Shown: piece after piece, positions 27,327-34,613 of the stretch
Layout of the letters: every line of letters starts with the position of its first letter
Numbering within the stretch: position 1 is the stretch's first letter
DNA from: a bacterium
GTDB lineage: Bacteria; Armatimonadota; Zipacnadia; Zipacnadales; UBA11051
DNA length: 49,664 nucleotides
Direction: 5' to 3'
Assembly (NCBI GenBank): GCA_021372615.1
Contig: JAJFUB010000067.1
Span: forward strand, 1-49,664
Translations under genes and position numbers: made by a program
The notes under the pieces: model-generated
What the model was told of the DNA's origin: nothing
Database searches by the model: none
The model's input: only the letters and a program-made list of their open reading frames with translations

Positions 27327-27360
27327 GGGCCGGAGCCAACCACAGGCTCCGGCCCCTTTT
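27327..27360 (+). terminator. Rho-independent terminator
   Basis: GGGCCGGAGCC, loop AACCACA, GGCTCCGGCCC, then CTTTTCTTTC: an 11-bp GC-rich stem with a T-rich tail, placed after the pseudopilin gene and before the end of the convergent gene at 27364. Confidence 0.9.
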
Positions 27361-27363
27361 CTT

Positions 27364-28575
27364 TCAGGGGGCAATGGCCGCCACGGTGACATCCTGCCGG
27401 CCCTCGTGCGCCGCGTTGAAGGCCAGCCAGCGGCCGGTCGGGTCGGCCAGGGGGTGGGGATGGGTGTACTGCGAGCCCGGCTGGATGCTGCCCCACTCCG
27501 TGTTGTGGCGGCAGATGGGCTCCAGGTGCGGCCCTGCTTCCGGCGGCTCGTCGGTGTATAGCCACTGCAGCGTGTCGGGGGAGAAGTCGCCGTCGAGCAC
27601 CAACGCCGGGCGTGTGCGATCGGGAGTGAGATGACCGTACGCCCGCGCTTGCGGGTAGTGCCCCTCCCAGATGGTCTCGCCGTCCGGGCGCGTCACGCCG
27701 ATGTAGACGCCGCCCCCCGGCAGGCCGCCGTGATAGGCCAGCGCCGAGCCATCCCACAGCCACGCGGTGTGGACCTGGAAGAGCGGCTCGGGCCGCAGCG
27801 GGTGGGCCTGGCCGGTGTCCAGGTGCAGCAGCCACACGCGCGGCGTCACGCCATCGCCGCCGCACCAGTAGCGGGGGGCCATGTCGAGGTCGAAGTACAG
27901 CAGGTTCGGGTCCGTGGGGCAGAAGGCGCAGTGGGCTGAGCCGGCGCGGTCGTGCTCGAACAGCGTCTCGACTCGCCCGCTGTCATCCAGCGCCACCCGC
28001 ACCAGTCGCAGCCGGTGGTCGGCGTAGCTGCGGTAGTCGCGCGTGACGGGCTCCCCGGCCAGGCGCTGTGGATGGGCCGAACTCAGGGCGATAGCCACCC
28101 ACTGCTCCTGCGGGTCCACCGCGGGCGCGCCGAAGATCCACTCTGCACCACAGTCCGGGAGCAGCACCCGCTCCGCCAGCGTCTGCAAGTCCACGGCGCG
28201 CAGCGTCCGCTCGCACGCAAAGACCGCCTGCCCCGCACGCGGGGCGAGGCACAGGCGGTTGCCGCAGATGCCGCGCCCGTCCCAGCCCGGGCCGGGGCGC
28301 TCCATGCTGCGGTGGATGTAGCTGCGGTCGCCGACGCCCGGCGCGCGCCACAGCGCCGTCAGTTCGCCGCTGGCGACATGGGCCTTGAGGACGACCGTCG
28401 CGCCCTCGCGCACCGAGATCAGCACGAGGGTTTCGCCATCGGCGGTGAAGCCGGAGTTAGTGTGGTAGGTCGGCGTCATGTTCATGAGGCCGGCGGAGGT
28501 GAGGCGGCGGACGGTGCGGCCGGTGAGAGGGTCGGCGTAGTCGCGGGCCTCATGCCAGGTGTGCCCGATGTCCAT
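27364..28575 (-). CDS. Oligogalacturonate-lyase-like (PL22-type) beta-propeller protein
   Basis: A 403-residue protein starting MDIGHTWHEARDYAD, no signal peptide. Propeller features of the oligogalacturonate lyase family are visible: DPLTGRTVRRLTSAG near the start, a strand block FTADGETLVLIS, CAFCPTDPNLLYFDLD (about residue 215) and SQYTHPHPLADPTGRWLAFNAAHEG at the end, whose clustered His residues recall the metal site of PL22 enzymes. These enzymes cut short pectin fragments in the cytoplasm, which would fit the lack of a signal. Alternatively it is a TolB-type WD40-like protein of unknown function. No strong ribosome binding site precedes the ATG. It is divergent from the pseudopilin at 28655. 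Confidence 0.65.
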   Translation of the reverse strand: MDIGHTWHEARDYADPLTGRTVRRLTSAGLMNMTPTYHTNSGFTADGETLVLISVREGATVVLKAHVASGELTALWRAPGVGDRSYIHRSMERPGPGWDGRGICGNRLCLAPRAGQAVFACERTLRAVDLQTLAERVLLPDCGAEWIFGAPAVDPQEQWVAIALSSAHPQRLAGEPVTRDYRSYADHRLRLVRVALDDSGRVETLFEHDRAGSAHCAFCPTDPNLLYFDLDMAPRYWCGGDGVTPRVWLLHLDTGQAHPLRPEPLFQVHTAWLWDGSALAYHGGLPGGGVYIGVTRPDGETIWEGHYPQARAYGHLTPDRTRPALVLDGDFSPDTLQWLYTDEPPEAGPHLEPICRHNTEWGSIQPGSQYTHPHPLADPTGRWLAFNAAHEGRQDVTVAAIAP

Positions 28576-28654
28576 GGCGCTGTATTGGGCCCGGCAGGCA
28601 GGTGCACCTGCCCGGCAAGGCCAATGCTAGTCGAGGGGCTTCCGGAGGTCCATC

Positions 28655-29272
28655 ATGCACCGCCACGGCTTCACCCTCATTGAGCTTCTCGTCGTCATCG
28701 CGATCCTGGCCGCCATTCTCTTCCCCGTGTTCGCCCGGGCGCGCGAGAAGGCCCGCCAGACCGCCTGCGTCAGCAACATGCGCCAGATCGCCATGGCCTT
28801 CTTCGAGTACTCCCAGGACTGCGACGGCGGGGGCGTGCCCGGGGTCATGGAGCAGACCGCGCCGGTCACGTACGGCCTGTGGGTCCGGGCGGTGCAGCCG
28901 TATATCGCCAACGACCAGATCATGGTCTGCCCCAGCAACCAGAACCGGATCAACTACACTGACGGCGCCTGGGCGCCCAAGGTCGTGGACTACGGCTACA
29001 ACGGCTGGCTGAGCCTGCGGATGGAGGACCATTCGCTCAGCCCCGGGGCCAACCCCGCCAGCATCTTCATCTTCTGCGACTGCGGCATGCCCGACCCGAC
29101 CGAGCGCGCGCACCTGTACGACGGCCCGCCGAGCTACTACGGCGCCGCGCCGCACAACGACGGCGCTAACTTCGCCTTCCTCGACGGCCACGCCAAGTGG
29201 CAGAAGCAGTCCGGCGCCGCCACGACCGCCTACAAGGGCGTCGTGTACTTCGGGGAGGCGACGCGAGACTGA
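28655..29272 (+). CDS. Prepilin-type protein with H-x9-DG domain and shortened N-terminal helix
   Basis: A 205-residue protein starting [19 protein letters not shown] 7 bases upstream. The C-terminal motif [17 protein letters not shown] gives H-x9-DG. The N-terminal helix reads [15 protein letters not shown] where both relatives in the window read [18 protein letters not shown], a clean three-residue deletion that shifts the helical face. Cleavage by prepilin peptidase should still occur. The mutY start lies 2 bases after its stop, so the two genes are probably translated together, an odd pairing. Confidence 0.92.
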   Translation: MHRHGFTLIELLVVIAILAAILFPVFARAREKARQTACVSNMRQIAMAFFEYSQDCDGGGVPGVMEQTAPVTYGLWVRAVQPYIANDQIMVCPSNQNRINYTDGAWAPKVVDYGYNGWLSLRMEDHSLSPGANPASIFIFCDCGMPDPTERAHLYDGPPSYYGAAPHNDGANFAFLDGHAKWQKQSGAATTAYKGVVYFGEATRD

Positions 29273-29274
29273 CC

Positions 29275-30372
29275 GTGCCGCCCTCGACCACCCCTGCCCC
29301 TCACCCCGCCGACCTGGCCCCGCGCCTGCTGCCGTGGTTTGACGCCCACGGACGCGACATGCCCTGGCGGCTGGACCACCATCCCTACCGCCTGCTCGTC
29401 GCGGTCATCATGCTGCAGCAGACGCAGGTCGCCACCGTCATCCCCTACCACCGGCGGTTCCTGCAGGCCTTCCCGTCGGTCAAGGCGTTGGCGGCGGCGC
29501 CGGTGGAGGACGTGCTGAAGCTGTGGGAGGGGCTGGGGTACTACTCCCGCGCACGGAACCTGCACCGCGCGGCGCAGCTCATCGTGGCCGAGTACGCCGG
29601 GCGCGTGCCGCGCACGGAGCGGGAGTTGCGGGCCTTGCCCGGGGTGGGCGCATACACCGCCGCCGCCGTGCGCAGCATCGCCTTCGAGGAGTCGGTCGCG
29701 GCGATTGATGGCAACGTGCTGCGCATTCTGTCGCGAGTGTTCTGGCTGCCCGGTGGCGGGCGCGAGGGGAGGGAAAAGCAGCGGGCCGAGGTGCTGGCAC
29801 AGGCGGCCGTCCCGCTCGACCGGCCGGGTGACTACAACCAGGCGCTGATGGACCTGGGGGCCGTCGTCTGCACCCCGCGCGCGCCGTCGTGCGAGGCGTG
29901 CCCGTTCGGCGACCTCTGCCGCGCGCGGGCGAAGCGGCAGGCCGAGGCCATCCCGAAGCGGCGTCGCAGCGCCATACGGGCGGTGCGTGCTGTGGCGGGC
30001 CTGGTCCGCAAGGGCGACAAGCTCCTGCTGGCGCAACGGCCGCCCGAGGGCGTATGGGGCGGGTTGTGGGAGTTGCCGAACGTGACGGTCGAGGGCGACG
30101 CGGACCCCGCCGCCGCGCTGGCCGAGTATCTGCACCGGGCGCTGGGCCTGCGGGTGCAGGTCGGCGACGCGATCGTCACCCATCGCCACGCCATCACGAA
30201 CCGCCAGGTCAGCTTGACGGTCCTGGAGTGCTCCGTCCTCGGGGGAAGGCTGCGCTGTCGCGAGCACACCTGCGCCCGGTGGGTCAGTGCCGAGGAGCTG
30301 GATCGCCTCACACTGCCCGCCCCCCACCGGAAGGTGCTCGCGGAGCAGGCCGTGGGAGGGGCCGGCTACTAG
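29275..30372 (+). CDS. mutY: MutY-family adenine DNA glycosylase with catalytic Glu replaced by Val
   Basis: A 365-residue protein from GTG at 29275, 2 bases after the previous stop; GGGGAGG is 16 bases away, so coupling is likely. Clear MutY features: MLQQTQVATVIPY, LWEGLGYYSRARNLH, helix-hairpin-helix LPGVGAYTAAA, catalytic Asp145 in IDGNVLR, the iron-sulphur ligands C-x6-C-x2-C-x5-C (CTPRAPSCEACPFGDLC), and a C-terminal NUDIX-like domain (GVWGGLWELPN, THRHAITNRQ) that reads 8-oxoG. The family removes A opposite 8-oxoguanine. The glutamate that protonates adenine (Glu37 in E. coli, in SEVMLQQTQV) is Val44 here (AVIMLQQTQV). Activity on A:8-oxoG is therefore doubtful; another specificity or a binding role is possible. 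Confidence 0.92.
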   Translation: MPPSTTPAPHPADLAPRLLPWFDAHGRDMPWRLDHHPYRLLVAVIMLQQTQVATVIPYHRRFLQAFPSVKALAAAPVEDVLKLWEGLGYYSRARNLHRAAQLIVAEYAGRVPRTERELRALPGVGAYTAAAVRSIAFEESVAAIDGNVLRILSRVFWLPGGGREGREKQRAEVLAQAAVPLDRPGDYNQALMDLGAVVCTPRAPSCEACPFGDLCRARAKRQAEAIPKRRRSAIRAVRAVAGLVRKGDKLLLAQRPPEGVWGGLWELPNVTVEGDADPAAALAEYLHRALGLRVQVGDAIVTHRHAITNRQVSLTVLECSVLGGRLRCREHTCARWVSAEELDRLTLPAPHRKVLAEQAVGGAGY

Positions 30373-30374
30373 CC

Positions 30375-30528
30375 GGCCCGTCGTTGGCGACGGCTGGCGG
30401 AGAGCAGTGGAGGAACCGCACGGCGGGCCGGATGATACCCGGCCCGTCGTTGGCGACGGATGGCGCAGAGCAATGGGCGAACCGCACGGCGGGCCGGATG
30501 ATATCCGGCCCCTCCACCGGTCACGGCC
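30375..30528. repeat. Tandem 66-bp repeat with GGCCGG hairpins after mutY
   Basis: GGCCCGTCGTTGGCGACGG starts at 30375 and again at 30441 (66 bp apart), with AACCGCACGGCGGGCCGGAT in both units; a third partial start lies at 30507. Each join forms a hairpin CGGGCCGG-ATGATAC-CCGGCCCG. It fills the gap between mutY and the convergent gene at 30538 and may end transcription. Confidence 0.7.
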
Positions 30529-30537
30529 CTCCCCCAC

Positions 30538-32529
30538 CTATCCCAGCTTCACGTCCAGCACCACCATGCCGCGCGGGGGGACGCGCGTGGCGAGGGTCGT
30601 GCCGCTGGGGATGATCGGCTTGCCCGGGAAGTGACTCGCGATCCGCACCTCGAGGATCTCCCGGCCGAAGTCGAGCTGTGGCTGCATGTACCAGTAGGCC
30701 TCGTTGCCGATGAGCACCCGCACCCACCCCGGCGCCGTCTCGTACGCCAGCACCCGCGCCTCGGCCACGCCGTTGACCACCTGTGGCACGTCCGACAGGG
30801 CCGTCAGCGCCTGCGCGCAAGCCCGCAGGAAGTCCTCGCTCGTGGGGCGGAAGTACAGGTCGTAGATGTAGCTGGGCGGGTCGGGCCGCTCGTCGGCCAA
30901 CTCCGCCTGCGGGACGGGCGGCACTTCGGGGAGGGCGGCGTCCGTCGCGGGTCGGTACACCCGCAGGCAGAGCTGCTCCGGGCCGTCGCCCTCGGCCAGC
31001 GTCAAGTCGGCCGGCGGCAGCGGCGCATCATTGCGTCCCATGGTGACCACCATGCCGGGATGCGCCAGCACCGCTTGCAGCTCCGCCTCGGGCAGCAGCT
31101 CTGGCCGAGGCACGAACAGCGCGCCGGTCACAGCGCCCAGGTGCTCGGGCCGCACGACACAGTGCAGCGGCGCCCCGTGGAACATGAGCTTCGTGCACAG
31201 CTTGTGGCGCGTGAGTGTGCGGTGCTCGACATAGTCGCCGAACTCCGTCTCCAGCGCCGCCTCCGACCAGAGCACCGTCGGCGACAGCAGTCGCGACGGC
31301 TCCTGGTCGTACGCCACCAGCCAGTTGTGGTCCATCCAACGCCACTGGGGCGCCTCGATGCCATCCGCCAGGCAGACCACCGGCCCGGACGAGGCATGGT
31401 GGCAGCCCTGCGCGTCCTGCAGGAACATGCTGCCGAGCAGGTAGTGCTCGCGCTCGCACACCGGCGGCAGGTGGTTGAGCACGTCCCAGTTCTCGGTCGT
31501 GTCGCCGGTGCAGTTGAGGCAGACCAGCGGCGTGCCGGGCAGGTCGGCCTTCATGAACGCCAGCATCATGTTCATGTCCGCACGCAGCTCCACCGGCACA
31601 CCCTCGGCGCCGATGGAGTTACCCGCCCCGACGGTCTCGAGAATCAGCGCGTCCACGCCGGCCCGCGCGATGCGCCGGTAGTCCACCCCGAAGCGGAGGT
31701 AGGCCCCGAACGGCTCCTGGGTCCAGACATTATTGAACGCAGTGCGCTTGCCCAGCTCGTGCACGGCGCCGCAGATCTTGGTCCACATCTGCTCCCAGCG
31801 GATCGCGTGGAACTCGCACCACTCACGGCGCAGGCTGCTCCAGATGAACTGCGCGCGGGCCTCGGCGCGCTCGGCGTCGCCGTCGCAGTGAAGGTCTACG
31901 TCGGCGTCCATCATGGTTGCGAACTGCCCCACCATGTCATCGGAGTAGTCGGCATGGGAGACCGGGCGCCGCGGGCCGGCGATGCCGTCCGCCCCGTGGA
32001 AGCCGTCGAAGCCGTAGTCGGTGAGCACCTCCCGCAGCTTCGCCACGAAGTAGTCCTCATAGTACGTCCCGTCCGCCAGCCGCTTGAGCGGGCCGATAGT
32101 GCCGCCCGCCTCGCCGGTATGACGCACCGCCCAGACCTCCGGGTGGCTGTCGGACCACGGGCTGCGCCGGGGCTGGCCGTCCACGTTGCTGACGAAGATG
32201 TCCATCACCGAGCAGTAGACCTGGATTCCCCGGCGCTGCAGCTCCTGCACCAGCCCCCGGAACTGCCAGTTGGTCCACTCCTGCCGCCGCCGCTCGGCGT
32301 TGTAGCTGCGGGCGCCGTACGCGCAGACATCGGGCGGGAGGACGATCTCGCGGTCCATGCCCTCGTGGGCGTTCACGAAGTCGGTGCAGCACAGGTGGAA
32401 GGTCAGGACATCGGGGACGAGGCCGGCGTTGTCGAGGAAGGCGCCGACATGGTAGTCGGGCTCCGTGTTGTCGAACCCGAGTAACTCAATCCACATCCAG
32501 CGCTGGCAGTTGGGGCGGGACTCCGACAT
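30538..32529 (-). CDS. Putative TIM-barrel glycosidase-like protein, cytoplasmic
   Basis: A 663-residue protein starting MSESRPNCQRWMWIELLGFDN, no signal peptide and no strong ribosome binding site. The N-terminal 330 residues look like a (beta/alpha)8 barrel: VPDVLTFHLCC, RGIQVYCSVMDIF, LTDYGFDGFHGADGIAGPRR (about 168-187) and GVDALILETVGAGNS. DGFHGADG has the strand-end aspartates typical of glycosidase-like proteins. The C-terminal half is beta-rich (APLHCVVRPEHLG, GWVRVLIGNEAYWYMQPQL) and ends MVVLDVKLG. I recognise no numbered GH family. Unlike the other large barrel proteins in this window it appears not to be exported. Confidence 0.75.
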   Translation of the reverse strand: MSESRPNCQRWMWIELLGFDNTEPDYHVGAFLDNAGLVPDVLTFHLCCTDFVNAHEGMDREIVLPPDVCAYGARSYNAERRRQEWTNWQFRGLVQELQRRGIQVYCSVMDIFVSNVDGQPRRSPWSDSHPEVWAVRHTGEAGGTIGPLKRLADGTYYEDYFVAKLREVLTDYGFDGFHGADGIAGPRRPVSHADYSDDMVGQFATMMDADVDLHCDGDAERAEARAQFIWSSLRREWCEFHAIRWEQMWTKICGAVHELGKRTAFNNVWTQEPFGAYLRFGVDYRRIARAGVDALILETVGAGNSIGAEGVPVELRADMNMMLAFMKADLPGTPLVCLNCTGDTTENWDVLNHLPPVCEREHYLLGSMFLQDAQGCHHASSGPVVCLADGIEAPQWRWMDHNWLVAYDQEPSRLLSPTVLWSEAALETEFGDYVEHRTLTRHKLCTKLMFHGAPLHCVVRPEHLGAVTGALFVPRPELLPEAELQAVLAHPGMVVTMGRNDAPLPPADLTLAEGDGPEQLCLRVYRPATDAALPEVPPVPQAELADERPDPPSYIYDLYFRPTSEDFLRACAQALTALSDVPQVVNGVAEARVLAYETAPGWVRVLIGNEAYWYMQPQLDFGREILEVRIASHFPGKPIIPSGTTLATRVPPRGMVVLDVKLG

Positions 32530-32647
32530 GGCATCACATCCAGACGCACAGGTGAGGTGGCAGGCACGGCCAGGCCACCGGTAGTGGGACCCGACGAGAG
32601 ATTCGCGGAGTGGCGGTCAGGGGAGTGGACCCGTCGGCCGAGGGCCG

Positions 32648-33091
32648 TCAGTCCATCGAGATCGGCGCCTCCGGGTGGGCGGCGGCCTCGTGCGGCAGTT
32701 GCCGGGCCGGGCCGACAATCTCGAAGGTGCGCTTGATGCGCTTGCCCCAGCTCTGGGCGAGCGAGCGCGGGGTGGACTTGTTCGCCTTCGCATCCGCCGG
32801 GGTCACGCTCAGCAGGTAGATGCCGTTGGCGTACACGGCGATGCCGGCGGGGCACTTGCGATAGGTCATGTTGACCGGCTTGAGGTACTCGGTGTGGGTG
32901 AGCGCCTTGGTGAGGCGGAACTCGAAGATGGCGCGGCGCTGGGCGGGGGTCATGCCGCCGGCCGCGACGCGGAACTTGAGGATGTGCTGGCCGCCGATGT
33001 CCACGCTGGCCGGATCCCAGCCGTACGGGTCAACTGCGAGGGCCACCGAGGCCACCAGGCTGAATGACACCACTAGCATCGCGATCCGCAT
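32648..33091 (-). CDS. Small secreted protein of unknown function
   Basis: A 147-residue protein from MRIAMLVVSFSLVASVALA (signal peptide), GGGAGG 6 bases upstream; the longer frame to 33241 overlaps the divergent promoter. The mature part has HILKFRVAAGGMTPAQRRAI, then KPVNMTYRKCPAGIAVYANG, then IYLLSVTPADAKANKSTPRS and LAQSWGKRIKRTF. The pattern (R-rich helix, short sheet, hLLxVTxxDA..N.xTP..LA..W...I) resembles the periplasmic helical module found at the start of many cyanobacterial and Planctomycetes-type envelope proteins. No catalytic residues are seen. The 118 bp downstream before the next gene and the 176 bp upstream hold no other gene. Confidence 0.8.
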   Translation of the reverse strand: MRIAMLVVSFSLVASVALAVDPYGWDPASVDIGGQHILKFRVAAGGMTPAQRRAIFEFRLTKALTHTEYLKPVNMTYRKCPAGIAVYANGIYLLSVTPADAKANKSTPRSLAQSWGKRIKRTFEIVGPARQLPHEAAAHPEAPISMD

Positions 33092-33267
33092 GATCGTCCT
33101 CCCACAGGAGCGGCACACGGGCCCGCCCTTGAGTTGGTCTCCGCTGACACCCATGAGGGCACTTCGCGCTGCCGGGGGCGAATACCTGCCCGGCCGGCGC
33201 GGCCTCCGCAGGAAACGGCGGCCCCGGGCGCGAAGACACACCTTACCACCATCCGAGGAGACGCGCC

Positions 33268-34488
33268 ATGAGCAACTGGAAAGCCGCCTACGAACTTCTC
33301 GCCGCCGGTCTGGCCGACCGCGGCGTTGATGTCGAGCAGGTCAAGGGCCTGCTGAAGGCCCAGCACATCGAGACCCCCTCCTGGGGCTACGCCGACTCGG
33401 GCACCCGCTTCAATGTCTTCAAGCAGCCCGGCGCGGCCATCACCATCCAGGAGAAGCTGGACGACGCCGCCCAGGTGCACAGGTTCACCGGCGTCACGCC
33501 GACCGTCGCCGTCCACGTGGCGTGGGACTTCGTGGAGGGCGTGGACCCGCAGGAGGTCGTGAAGTACGCCGAGAGCCGCGGGGTCCAGGTCGGCGCCATC
33601 AACCCCACCATGTTCCAGGAGCAGTTCTACCTCAACGGCGCCATCGCCAACGCCGACCCGAAGGTGCGGCGGCACGTCGTGGACCACATGCTGCACTCGG
33701 TGGACATCGGCCGGCAGGTCGGCTCCGAGGTCCTCAGCCTGTGGTTCGCCGATGGCACCAACTACCCCGGCCAGGGCGACTTCGTCCGGCGCAAGCACTG
33801 GGTCAGCGAGTGCCTGCAGGAAGTCTACGCCGCCATGCCCCCGACCATGCGCATGATGGTCGAGTACAAGCTCTTCGAGCCCGGCTTCTACCACACCGAC
33901 ATCGCCGACTGGGGCATGGCCTATGTCTTCTGCCAGCAGTGCGGGCCGCAGGCACAGGTGCTGGTGGATCTGGGCCACCACGCTCGCGCCGTCAACATCG
34001 AGCACATCGTCGCCTTCCTGCTGGATGAGGGCTGCATGGGTGGCTTCCACTTCAACGACGCCCGCTACGCCGACGATGATCTGACCACCGGCTCAGTGAA
34101 CCCGTACCAGGTCTTCCTGATCTACTGCGAGCTGGTCAAGGCCGCCGAGCTGGCGCAGAACGTGGCCTACATGATCGACCAGTCCCACGGGGAGAAGCCC
34201 AAGATCGAGGCCATGATCCAGTCGGTCTGCAGCATCCAGACGGCGTACGCCAAGGCCCTGCTGGTGGACTTCGCGGCCCTGACGCAGGCGCAAGCCGAGG
34301 GCAACATCGTGGACGGCGAGAACATCCTGGTCGCGGCGTTCAACACCGATGTTGAGCCGCTGCTGCGGCAGGTCCGCGAGGAGATGGGCCTGGCGCCCGA
34401 TCCGCTGGCGGCCTACCGCGCGAGCGGCTACCAGCAGAAGATAGACAGCGAGCGCGGCTTCCGCGAGGGCGGCGGCGGGTTGGGGTAG
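33268..34488 (+). CDS. rhaI: L-rhamnose isomerase (Pseudomonas stutzeri RhaI type)
   Basis: A 406-residue protein, GAGGAG before the ATG. It interconverts L-rhamnose and L-rhamnulose. The sequence follows the P. stutzeri-type enzyme closely: SWGYADSGTRF (38-48), WFADGTNYPGQ (159-169), EYKLFEPGFYHTDIADWG (199-216), LVDLGHHA (232-239), GGFHFNDARYADDDL (258-272) and YMIDQSH (301-307). Glu199, Asp234, His261 and the Asp of MIDQSH are the likely metal ligands of this xylose-isomerase-type barrel. It is cytoplasmic. No kinase or aldolase of the rhamnose pathway is in the window, so the rest of the pathway must lie elsewhere. It fits a diet of rhamnose-containing polysaccharides. Confidence 0.93.
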   Translation: MSNWKAAYELLAAGLADRGVDVEQVKGLLKAQHIETPSWGYADSGTRFNVFKQPGAAITIQEKLDDAAQVHRFTGVTPTVAVHVAWDFVEGVDPQEVVKYAESRGVQVGAINPTMFQEQFYLNGAIANADPKVRRHVVDHMLHSVDIGRQVGSEVLSLWFADGTNYPGQGDFVRRKHWVSECLQEVYAAMPPTMRMMVEYKLFEPGFYHTDIADWGMAYVFCQQCGPQAQVLVDLGHHARAVNIEHIVAFLLDEGCMGGFHFNDARYADDDLTTGSVNPYQVFLIYCELVKAAELAQNVAYMIDQSHGEKPKIEAMIQSVCSIQTAYAKALLVDFAALTQAQAEGNIVDGENILVAAFNTDVEPLLRQVREEMGLAPDPLAAYRASGYQQKIDSERGFREGGGGLG

Positions 34489-34510
34489 CGGCGCTTGCCG
34501 GGGCTAGGTG

Positions 34511-34612
34511 ACTGCAGGGCGGTGGTACGCCCGACACTCCTGTCGGGCGTGCCTGTTGAGAACGGCGACGCGCCCGACAGGAGTGTCGGGCGCACCGCTC
34601 CCCGTCCTGCAG
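34511..34612. repeat. Pair of inverted REP-like hairpins between convergent genes
   Basis: CGCCCGACA-CTCC-TGTCGGGCG (34528-34549) and CGCCCGACA-GGAG-TGTCGGGCG (34571-34592): each a 9-bp hairpin, the two in opposite orientation, with outer CTGCAGG/CCTGCAG also inverted. The pair sits between the rhamnose isomerase gene and the convergent gene at 34614; probable bidirectional terminator or BIME-like element. Confidence 0.75.
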
Positions 34613-34613
34613 C

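Noticed and set aside
29197-29274. Earlier ATG for mutY overlapping the pseudopilin gene
   Set aside because: It would add an Arg-rich tail read from the other gene in a different frame; the family begins near the GTG at 29275.
30631-32484. 617-codon plus-strand open frame opposite the barrel protein gene
   Set aside because: Same shadow pattern of high-GC DNA; the minus strand carries the coherent protein.
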